This document shows, piece after piece, positions 55,489 to 64,000 of a stretch of DNA of 64,000 nt. The notes beneath the pieces are model-generated. The model saw nothing but the letters and a program-made list of their open reading frames with translations. It did no database searches and was not told the DNA's origin. Positions within the stretch are counted from its first letter, which is position 1. The number at the start of each line of letters is the position of its first letter. The position numbers and the translations under genes are program-made. The DNA lies in assembly GCA_030568195.1 (NCBI GenBank), contig JAJLTO010000004.1:1448147-1512146 (forward strand), in the 5' to 3' direction. The DNA is from Dipodascopsis uninucleata var. uninucleata. Its lineage: Eukaryota; Ascomycota; Lipomycetes; Lipomycetales; Lipomycetaceae.

Positions 55489-57587
55489 TATCGCTAAACA
55501 TTGAATTATCTGCAAATAAATAATACTACGGCGTTGCTTTTATCTATAAATTGTAGACTTATCAAACACATATACTTTTAATAATACCATATATTACCTT
55601 GGCATGAGCATTCACACTTTTAATATTGGCTCGACTGTCTAACTTTCTGAGACGCGCAAACTATGTGTAATGCTGAGATCTAAAATCAAATAAAAAGCGT
55701 AAGCTGAAAGTTTCACTGGGATGCATTAATTATTTTGTATAAGCATCTCTATACGAGTACATTATCGAAGTTATCTTTCCTATAGGTACCCTAGTATATT
55801 ATAGAGAGAAATGGCGTGTCTCTATATAGTTAGCTAGCAGGTGATACATATAACTACGTGATTATATAGACTGGCCTCCGCCAGCCTATCTTTCAACTTC
55901 AAATCTCGTACTATGCCAATAATTCACTGAGATGAAAATCATCAATGCCCGAAGCTCTCAAAGGTTGCAGCAGCTATGAGACTAGTGATAGTAAGAACCT
56001 GAGGTTCGATATTGTAGCTCTATATCTACAGCCATCACAGCATAGAACGGCTACTAATCTATTGCTTTTGAATCGCCTCTCTTGACAGTCAGTGAGAGAC
56101 GCTTACCGTCAAATGTCAAATTGATTCACAAGTTAAGAAGAGCAGTCGTCACAGAAAACTATTGGAGCTATTTGGATATGTATTCGAAATACAAAGAAGA
56201 TACTGTTAGTTCTAAAGCTTTGATGTTGCCTACAACCTACAACAGGAATAATGGTGTATTACTTCAACAAGGAATTGACTGTTATTTGGGCTTCTTTGAC
56301 GAAAACTGAAAACTATCGATAGAAGTGGAAGCTGGTAGTTTCAATGTCCAAATGTACGATTCTTGTCAAGGGTTGTCTCTGATATGGATAATATTCCACT
56401 AGAGTACAGAGTTTGCTGTCTGAGATCTTCCATATCAAAATACCGCTGCTAATCATATTCATTTAACATGATTTTACTAAGAGTGGTCTAATGACTATAA
56501 TTCTAGTACTGCGATTGCTCAATAAAGAGAAATAGCAACAATTTTCTCCAGCAGAGTTCCATTTCAAAGAGCCCTAGGTGTCACCCTACACCATGGTTTA
56601 ATGACCATATAAATGACCCAGAGCTATAGAGCAGCGTAGAATATAAACTATTTAGCGTGAAATAGCCCACGCTATCCATCATCTGGTACAGGACGAAATA
56701 TTCAGTGCACTTTTCCTTGACTCGAATAAGGTATATATATTGTTAACAAGGTCATGTAGATACAAAGTCGTAAATTTATATTGCTTACAATTAACTAGAA
56801 GTTGTTAATGTACTACCTGCTGTCTTGCTGGAGGATCTGAAATCACAAGCCGAACATTAAATACTCAGGCATTAGCTACTTACGTCTACAACTAATTGGT
56901 CCAAATTTGATCGACAATGCGAACAGATGTAGTAAGGGGGTCCAACTTCCTTGTATAATGGGCTACTACTATACAGGTGGTCAGTTGATTACAAGACGTA
57001 TGCCGAGCGGATGCTGTGTAAGCGTTTCATAAAGTTTGCTGAGTTAATTTATACCCATTCGTCATGCTGCATCCAGTATTACTATCAGATTCAATGGTTG
57101 CGAGACCTTTTCATGTTATTCAGTGTTTTGTAGAGATTGCTAAAGTTTGACAGCTTGAGCGTCTTTTGTCCTCATGTTTCCACCATGAAGTTTGCTGTCT
57201 TCTGACTTAAGAAGAAACCATGAGTAACAGTCTGAACAACATATAATGACGTCATATAGCGAACTAATCTGTTGGAGGTAAATCTGAAGGTAAAACGCAT
57301 AAACTTTGCTCAGAATAGCTTTGTGACTAAAATTTTTAGGACTGTGGCTTTATTGAGTCCGTAATCTGATAACCACCGAAACTAAAGTTATATCTTAATT
57401 TGTCTACGAAGCTAGCGAGAGAAGGTAGAAACTCGTCAATGAAAAACCAGACTAGCAATGTCAGTCAATAGGAGATTGGCATATTTCAAATCCCGACACA
57501 AAAATTATGAAATCAAGTAAATTCCTAGAGCATATTAAGATCTATAACTCAGGGCCCCTTGAAAATATATCCCCAGAAGATGTCAAT
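55489..57587. other. Intergenic region, no gene supported
   Basis: A 2.1-kb AT-rich stretch with short frames (for example 56082-56309, no ATG) that I cannot identify. Given the pseudogene directly downstream, other decayed sequence is possible. Confidence 0.4.
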
Positions 57588-58910
57588 AAAAGCTGGAAGG
57601 TTTTGACCGGCTTTACACTGCTTAGAGACGCCAATGCTTGGCTTTATGAAGTCACAGGCGCGTCCCGCTACGTATATATACTTGTTTATGCAACTAATAA
57701 ATATCACAGACTAAATTATAAAATATGTAATAATGAGCTAGTATTCATCTCTTACGCCATATACTTAGACTGCTGAATGCAAGATGTACAAAAGAGTAGT
57801 TATTTTATGGCATGTTCTTGTAAAACTACTACTATAATGTCGCTCTCAATGATTAATACCATGAAAAGTATGAAGGAAGCCTTGTTGACTGCAGAACTTT
57901 GAATAGGACTGAAGACAGCTGATCTACCTGTTGTAATGAACGTGACTCTGCACAGTAGCACTATGTCAAGTGCTATTGCAGAGTTATCAAGTAAGCTTAC
58001 TCAAAGATTCGTATAGAGCATATCGATAATATTATTTTGTTTACGTTGATGGCACTGAAATCTTACAGTGACTTCTAGCTAGACTGGATAAGGCAAATAA
58101 CTCTTTTCCCTGGCTCCACTAGAAATCGGAACCAAGATATCTTTCACAGGGTTATCTCCTTCTACGTTCCTGGATTTTTAATTATAAGACGTCTTTCTTG
58201 TGCATATAACTCTTATTACCTTATTTCGGAGATGCTAACAACTGATTATTTTTTTCGTAGCTTCTTATATGTGGTTTCCCTGTGGCCCTATAAGCGCTTT
58301 CAGTTTCTATTACAAATGGCTTGGAAGGGAAGCACTTTCCATATGCTAGCCTTCATATGATTTCATGTTCAGGATCGTATCTGTAACGTATGTTCTCAGT
58401 TGAGTCCTATTCCAATGGTTATATGAAATTTGGACCTGCTATTATAGAAACTCTTATTCTGATATTAGCATGGTGCTTTATCCAGGGATATTATTATGAA
58501 GCTTTTACAATTTTGCTTGTTATCTTGGCTATCACATCGATTATTCATGGCTTTACCTATGATATGTAATTGAACTTTGGTTACACCATGTACATTATAT
58601 AGCATTCTTGCACGGAACCTGATAATTCTACAATTGGCTCGTGTAGTATGAATAATGGCACGTGAAGTATGGATGCTGAGGTAGTTGGCGAAAACTTTCT
58701 CAGAATCTGTACTTTAATCATTGGCACCTTTCAAAATTCTATTCAAGTTCCCACACTTTTGTATGCTTTCTTCCACCGTTTTGTCAGTCCCATCCATACA
58801 CCAAATTTGCTCTAGTTAAGAAAGCAAATGAGTTTGTAGTGCAAGGAGCGTTCCAGGATGGAAGGCGCCTGACTATTTAAAGGCTGTAATGACTGCAGAA
58901 GGAACTAGAC
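57588..58910 (+). pseudogene. Decayed ferric reductase (FRE-type) pseudogene
   Basis: Translated fragments follow the intact reductase at 60969 in order but in shifting frames with stops. NAWLYEVTGASRY (near 57633) matches NAFYYNLVGQTCY. LNYKICNNEL matches LTYGGCDNEL. EKYEGSLVDCRTLNRT (near 57870) matches EKFEGRFVDYRTLNRT. LDWIRQITLFPG (near 58080) matches LNWFRQHIFLPA. AFSFYYKWLGR (near 58297) matches TFNFYHKWLGR. LILILAWCFIQGYYYEAF (near 58455) matches LIVILAWYPIRRYYYEVF. FVVQGAFQDGRRLTI (near 58830) matches IVVVGKVQAGMTRTI. At least four frame changes and several stops rule out function. The first 90 codons (from ATG 57507) are still open. Weak similarity may continue to about 59050. Confidence 0.85.
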
Positions 58911-60968
58911 ATAGGCAACTCAGCGAATATAAAATATAAAAGGGTGTGTTTCACTGATTTATGGAGTCACCTCGGAGACGCAAGTTGATCTTTCTTATTA
59001 CTACTGCCAAGGTCCGGAACATAGCTTTATTGAAGCTCTTAGATTTGTCTAGACCAGCGGCTCACCCTCTCTGTTGAATGAGCGACCAGATAAATCTGAG
59101 TGCACCCTGTAGTCCATTCATCCGTGAAGCAAATATTGTCAAGGTCGCAATCACTGAAACCACTGTCCCAGAATTCTTCCTTCCTTTAAATATATTCTAT
59201 GTCCATAGCGATTTCCGGCAGATGAACATCTTCTGATTGAAAGAATTTGCAAGGAGATTACAATAACAATGACATTGATAACGTGAGAAGTGTTACTCAA
59301 CGAGGATGTGATTTTATTATGTAAATGCCAAGGCGGCGCAGGATACGGCTGCTCGTCCAAATATGACAAATGCTCCACAGCTATGCCAAGCCCTGTAAAG
59401 TTCCGGCCGAGTGACCCAATTATTTCTGATTCTATTAAGATTACAACACAACGACAGTCTGAGTTATATCCCGAGCTCGCTTCCCTAACAGCAGTTGATA
59501 TCTTGGACTAGTGCCTACAAGCATATACTATATAGAAATAAACGTTTCGCTAGAATTATTTGGAAATGACGAAATTTTTCGGTAGACGATATTGAGCTGA
59601 AAGCTAATGATGAATCTCTCATTGTTGAGACATCTTCCTACGGGGATCTGTCTCAACGCAGAAATGTTTTAAACTGGCTCTCTTGATGTGGGTCAGGACT
59701 AGTGTATTATTGCATTTGTATTTGCTAAATCTCTACTCTAAAGACCGTGATGGCATATTTATCTTACACACTTAATAACATACATTGTTCATAATTGATT
59801 TCTGCTGATATTTAGGATCAAGAGATGTCAGTCACTAGATTCTTTAATTGTGCTGGAGCAAGTATTTGCTAGATAGCAGACAAGGCAATTGTGAGTCAAG
59901 AAAGACACAAGTATAGCCACCAAAATCACGCTATTGTTGTTTGATGACTATTAGCTTGGCCTAGATCTAAGGGAAACACGAGTAGTGCAAACAATCATCT
60001 TGTAGACGAGCAAGTCTCCAAACAAATTTTACCCGAAAACTGATAAGCATCTATTATTTGTCTTGACATAAGTCGACTACATTGGACGAATGTGCAAGTT
60101 ACGAACAGAAACTTAAATTTAACTTTGCCCAGGCCAACTAGAAAATCACTAAGTTACGGGAGTAAATTAGCCGTGCTGTCTGGAGACAGCAGATGGAATT
60201 AAAGATCCGATGCGATTGCTACGGCGTAGTTCACAACTACAAATATACTTATCGTCAATAGGTAAGATTTAAGGCGCATCAATCTTATGAATCCTATTAC
60301 TTATAGAGTAGCCTCATACTGGACTAAATTTGCTCTTTCTATTAAAACCTTTAGCGCCATGCAGACTCATGAGCTGAACTCACACTACTGCATATGCTAC
60401 TCAAAATTATCGAGCGAAAATGACATACAAATGGTATCCGGAGCCATATTTAATGCTATTGTCAGATGTTAAATGTATTGCATGGACGGTTCACATTCTC
60501 CGGCTTTGCTTTGGCGTAAACAACTTTTAAGGCGTAACTTCCGCGACTTAAACGTAACTCCAACTAAGAAGTAAGAAATCCTGATTCTGAACTAGTCAGT
60601 AGAACCTGAAACAGTTTCAGTATTTTACTATAGTGTAGTAACGTAGTTTGAAATGGCCTGGGTCATGGAGGTACATTAATATGCTTGAAATAGTTAGGCG
60701 AAGGTTTAAGTAATATAGATTATTATTGATTGTAGAATCTGATAATTATAAAAAATAAAGTTATCTTGATTTAATATAGATGCTAGATCCACTAGCGAGA
60801 ACCAAGCGGAAAGTAAATAATATAGAGTAGAAAGCGCCTAACGGAAATTCAGATCATAAGATAAAACTGCTAATTTCCTATATAAGGAATATATAAAGCG
60901 TGCAAATTCTCTAACTATTAATGAGGAAAGTAGAAGTCCTTAAATATCTATAAGAAAAATTTTTGAAA
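58911..60968. other. Intergenic region / promoter of the ferric reductase
   Basis: The first part may contain the last traces of the reductase pseudogene. No gene is otherwise seen. A double TATA (TATATAAGG at 60879-60887, TATATAAAG about 60890-60898) lies about 80 bp before the reductase ATG. Confidence 0.45.
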
Positions 60969-62990
60969 ATGGAGCTCAGGAACTGCAAGCTCTTAATCTT
61001 GTTTTCGCTCAGTTACCTACTGGTCGGTGCCAACGCCTTCTATTATAACCTTGTGGGCCAGACTTGTTATACTGTCACAAGTACTTATGCAGTTAATATG
61101 AATGTTACAGACCTTACTTATGGAGGATGTGACAACGAATTGCTTTGGGCCACGTTCGTGGAATGTGTCGTGACTGGTGAAGGAAAGATAGACAAGAAAG
61201 CGATTGATTATGCGATATACGTATGTAAAGAAAGCTATATGTACGAAAATATGAGTTTTAATGCTATGGTAGCTTCCTATGAAAAATTTGAAGGAAGATT
61301 TGTCGACTATAGAACACTGAATCGTACGAATATAATTGATCTGCCAGTTACAACGAACATGACTATATATGACGGAGAAATGAGTTATCTAAACGATTAT
61401 TACTATAATGTCATCAAATCAACTACCTTTGCAGAAATAATGTATGGCATGTGGATAGGATTGTTTTTAGTCGTCGGTTGCTACAATTTGCTCAGGTCGA
61501 TAGCTCCGAAATTTTATTATAATTATCTTCAGCTAAACTGGTTTCGCCAACACATTTTTCTTCCTGCATTGGCTGGAACGCGCCATCATAGAGCTATTCC
61601 ATTCCTTGGTTTTGTTCCCCTTCGATCGGAATTTCTGATTATCAGTATCCATATGATATATAATCTTCTTGTTTGTTCAGTACACTATACACCACATTAT
61701 CCTAACTACTTTTCGATCTCCCCTAAATTACTGGTAGAAATTTATATTTCTCACAGAACTGGTATTTTATCATTCGCACATATGCCGTTATTGATGATTT
61801 TTGCTTCTCGTAATAACTTCTTATCAGCTGTTACCGGATGGTCATTCAGTACTTTCAATTTTTACCATAAGTGGCTAGGAAGATTAGCTTTCGTACATGC
61901 TTCAATTCATGCTATTATGTGGTCATTAGACTATGGAGCTCAACTACCACTGGCATACACGTCTCCTTATATCCGATGGGGAGCAGTTGCTACTATTGCT
62001 GGTGCTCTTATAGTTATATTGGCATGGTATCCTATTCGAAGGTATTATTATGAAGTTTTTAAATATGTGCATATTGTCTTGGCTATCTTCTTTATTGTCG
62101 GTAGCTGGTACCATGTGGTTCTAGTTGAATTAGGATACCAACAATGGCTTATAGTGGCCTTTGCTCTATGGGCATTTGATAGAGCCTTAAGAATTGCTCG
62201 CATCTTCGTGAATGGTTGCAGAAAAGATGCTACAGTTGAAATTGTCGACGAAGACGTATTCCGAATAAGCATTGATTACAAGACCCCGACAAACATTTAT
62301 CCAGGATCCTACATATATATACATTTTCTGCTTCCTACTGTGTTTTATCAGTCTCATCCTTTTACTGCCTATCCTGAATATGGGGGCTCAAGTAAAATAG
62401 TCGTGGTTGGAAAGGTTCAAGCGGGAATGACACGGACGATTGAAAGAGCCGTGACCAGAGCTGGAGGATCCATGAAACTGAAAGTGTTATTAGATGGTCC
62501 TTATGGAGAATCTAAGAACCTCAATAGATTTGATTCGGTTCTGTTGATTGCAGGAGGAGTAGGAATTACAGGATTACTCTCGGTAGTTTTACCGCTTCTG
62601 AAAAGTGCTAAAAGTGTGCGAATTTCTGTGATATGGGCTGTTCGTGAACAGTCTGCTCTGAAATGGATTAGTCCAGAAATTCAATATTTGTGCAGTAACA
62701 AAAATCTAGACTTTAATATATATATATCTGGATCGCTTCCGGAAGAGAGTAAGGTGGAATCAGCTGAATCAATTAATGAGAAGGATTCTATTGAGATACC
62801 TAACATAACAAGGTCGCGACCAAATATAACTGAAGAGATAGCAAAGTTTGTGGGATCATCAGCTGGATCTGTTGCCGTGTTTTGTTGTGGACCAGCGGCA
62901 ATGAATGACGAAGCTAGAGCAGCAACTTCAATAAACTTAAGCGCTTGTAACGGAAAAGTGGAATATATTGAAGATGTTTTTAGCTGGTAG
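60969..62990 (+). CDS. Plasma-membrane ferric/cupric reductase (FRE family)
   Basis: Single exon, 673 aa; the ATG at 60969 is chosen because an upstream in-frame TTG is not a eukaryotic start. A signal peptide ends near LLVGANA. The extracellular part (about 24-155) has cysteines and glycosylation sites. Ferric-reductase-type membrane helices follow, with haem-ligand histidines in ISHRTGILSFAHMP and FYHKWLGRLAFVHASIHAIMW. FAD-binding HPFTAYPEY, the NAD(P)H-binding loop DGPYGES then LLIAGGVGITGLLSV, and CCGPAAMNDEARAAT near the C-terminus complete the module. Electrons pass from cytosolic NADPH through FAD and two haems to extracellular Fe(III) or Cu(II). A decayed copy lies about 2 kb upstream, so this locus was once a tandem pair. 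Confidence 0.95.
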   Translation: MELRNCKLLILFSLSYLLVGANAFYYNLVGQTCYTVTSTYAVNMNVTDLTYGGCDNELLWATFVECVVTGEGKIDKKAIDYAIYVCKESYMYENMSFNAMVASYEKFEGRFVDYRTLNRTNIIDLPVTTNMTIYDGEMSYLNDYYYNVIKSTTFAEIMYGMWIGLFLVVGCYNLLRSIAPKFYYNYLQLNWFRQHIFLPALAGTRHHRAIPFLGFVPLRSEFLIISIHMIYNLLVCSVHYTPHYPNYFSISPKLLVEIYISHRTGILSFAHMPLLMIFASRNNFLSAVTGWSFSTFNFYHKWLGRLAFVHASIHAIMWSLDYGAQLPLAYTSPYIRWGAVATIAGALIVILAWYPIRRYYYEVFKYVHIVLAIFFIVGSWYHVVLVELGYQQWLIVAFALWAFDRALRIARIFVNGCRKDATVEIVDEDVFRISIDYKTPTNIYPGSYIYIHFLLPTVFYQSHPFTAYPEYGGSSKIVVVGKVQAGMTRTIERAVTRAGGSMKLKVLLDGPYGESKNLNRFDSVLLIAGGVGITGLLSVVLPLLKSAKSVRISVIWAVREQSALKWISPEIQYLCSNKNLDFNIYISGSLPEESKVESAESINEKDSIEIPNITRSRPNITEEIAKFVGSSAGSVAVFCCGPAAMNDEARAATSINLSACNGKVEYIEDVFSW

Positions 62991-63284
62991 TTGAATGCTT
63001 ATCGTCATAATAACTATACGTGATTTATGTATTTCGCAAATTTTTATATCGTTAATTTATCTAAAGAGCGGCTTAATAGTGCCAAAATAAAGCTTAATTA
63101 TTCCTAACATATTTGACCAATGCATTTGTCAGTAATAAGTTTTAGATGGGAGAAGCTACAGTGGAATATTAGTTTTTGGTTCGTTTGAAATAATAAAGGA
63201 AATATTATTTTGAAGATATTTAGTGCTACCATTGCTATATGAAAGCCGATTTTTATTAAAATATTATTAAATAGGATAGGAGAA
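62991..63284. other. Convergent 3' region
   Basis: Very AT-rich spacer between convergent genes; no gene seen. Confidence 0.5.
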
Positions 63285-64000
63285 TTAAACATTATAAAAT
63301 AACTTTCTAGATATACTTATTCTTACAGCAAGCTGAGTTGCGGTCGCGCCAAGCAAAAAAACACCGACAAATATGGCAAGTTTGTCAAATCCTTCGACGC
63401 CTTGAACATTTTGATCTTGAGGTATAAATAAACCGCCACAGTAAGGACCTATAACGGCAGAAATGGAGCTGAAGGCAAAGAACAGTGATAGATAGGATTG
63501 CATGTCCTGAATTGGAAACAGATGGCCTATGCATGCAGGATACATGGAGACAAGAGCGCCGGAAGAGAATCCCCAGAAAATAGTGTAGCATAGGACTGCG
63601 GCAGTTGACTTTGCGGGAATCCAGAGTGCCAAAGGCAGGATTCCAGAAAGGAGCACCAGTGGAAACAAAGTATTCATTCTTCCTAACTTGTCTCCGACAT
63701 AGCCAGGAATAATTCGCCCAAATACAGAGGCGGCATTAATAATGGCAATGTTATAGTCTTTGACACCTTGGTTCAGGTTTGGCAGTCTGTTGCAGTATAA
63801 ATCGATGTAAAAGAGTCCAGGGAATAGACCAAAGCAACAAAGGACAAAGGATAGAGACATTGCGAGGAATCTAGCGTCGTTTAGCACAGAAAAGTTTATC
63901 AATAAGAAATTTTCGCCAGGCTTTCGTTCTCTTCTTGGGAGCCGAGGTCTTAAAAAGAAGGATATTGCCAGGACGGCAGGTAAATATACAAATCCAATGA
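63285..64000 (-). CDS. MFS monocarboxylate-transporter-type protein, partial (5' end outside window)
   Basis: The open frame continues to the window edge, giving the C-terminal about 238 residues: IGFVYLPAVLAISFFLRPRLP, a charged loop (RRERKPGENFL) and a second six-helix half. Family-like features are NAASVFGRIIPGYVGDKLGRMNTL (loop motif of fungal Mch-type MCT proteins), FWGFSSGALVSMYPACIGHLF and SSISAVIGPYCGGLFI. Fungal Mch-like proteins are related to monocarboxylate transporters; substrates are varied (for example riboflavin for Mch5). Adjacent to and convergent with the ferric reductase; no link is evident. The N-terminal half is missing only because the window ends. Confidence 0.85.
   Translation of the reverse strand, partial: IGFVYLPAVLAISFFLRPRLPRRERKPGENFLLINFSVLNDARFLAMSLSFVLCCFGLFPGLFYIDLYCNRLPNLNQGVKDYNIAIINAASVFGRIIPGYVGDKLGRMNTLFPLVLLSGILPLALWIPAKSTAAVLCYTIFWGFSSGALVSMYPACIGHLFPIQDMQSYLSLFFAFSSISAVIGPYCGGLFIPQDQNVQGVEGFDKLAIFVGVFLLGATATQLAVRISISRKLFYNV

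Noticed and set aside
59290-59511. 73-codon frame as the C-terminal end of the reductase pseudogene
   Set aside because: Only a loose DVILLCKCQGGAG resemblance to the reductase CCGPAA region; too weak to include.

Overview
The window is nuclear DNA of an ascomycete yeast-like fungus. It holds about nineteen protein-coding genes on both strands, many with short spliceosomal introns (51-103 nt). The introns have GTAAGT- or GTGAGT-like donors and yeast-type branch sites (TACTAAC, TGCTAAC, GCTAAC). Genes sit in AT-rich, unusually long intergenic stretches, up to 5.5 kb. The enzyme content (pectin side-chain enzymes, PL26, GH106, GH28) fits an early-branching, plant-associated Saccharomycotina such as the Lipomycetaceae better than Saccharomyces-type yeasts. 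This placement is an inference and I hold it loosely. There are no bacterial operons, CRISPR arrays, rRNA or convincing tRNA genes.

Layout. 0.8-9.5 kb: a secreted beta-propeller protein, a coiled-coil protein, inorganic pyrophosphatase (with a possible mitochondrial presequence) and a membrane-anchored alpha/beta-hydrolase-like protein. 9.6-12.8 kb: a gene-free stretch with a GC-richer core. 12.9-17 kb: a chromate-type (CHR) transporter whose reading frame is restored only by a 10-nt microexon, and an orphan membrane protein. 17-21 kb: no gene seen. 21.2-29.3 kb: a GPI-anchored yapsin-like protease, a DHA2-type MFS transporter and a Zn2Cys6 transcription factor with a GC-AG intron.

30-55.5 kb is the most interesting part. 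It contains an RraA-like aldolase-family protein, two Dal5-type (ACS family) MFS transporters, a GH106-type putative alpha-L-rhamnosidase, an Iah1-like GDSL esterase, a GH28 enzyme, a PL26 exo-rhamnogalacturonan lyase and an alpha-glucoside-permease-type MFS transporter. A PEBP gene and a GPI-protein gene lie among them. The eight candidates form four head-to-head pairs. Two of the divergent promoters, GDSL/GH28 and PL26/MFS, carry the same palindrome GCGGA-N7-TCCGC (CGG-N9-CCG), as expected for a Zn2Cys6 regulator. A third, GH106/MFS, carries a perfect 13-bp inverted repeat made of two CreA/Mig1-like GTGGGG boxes. None of the GH106, GH28 and PL26 proteins has a signal peptide. I therefore propose a gene cluster for uptake and intracellular breakdown of rhamnogalacturonan-I oligosaccharides.

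55.5-64 kb: a long region with a heavily decayed ferric reductase pseudogene (about 57.6-58.9 kb), then an intact ferric reductase of the same family, then the C-terminal part of a monocarboxylate-type MFS transporter that runs off the window.

Coordinates for spliced genes span start to stop codon; exons are given in the evidence. Splice sites were assigned by eye from frame, consensus and family alignment, without transcript data.
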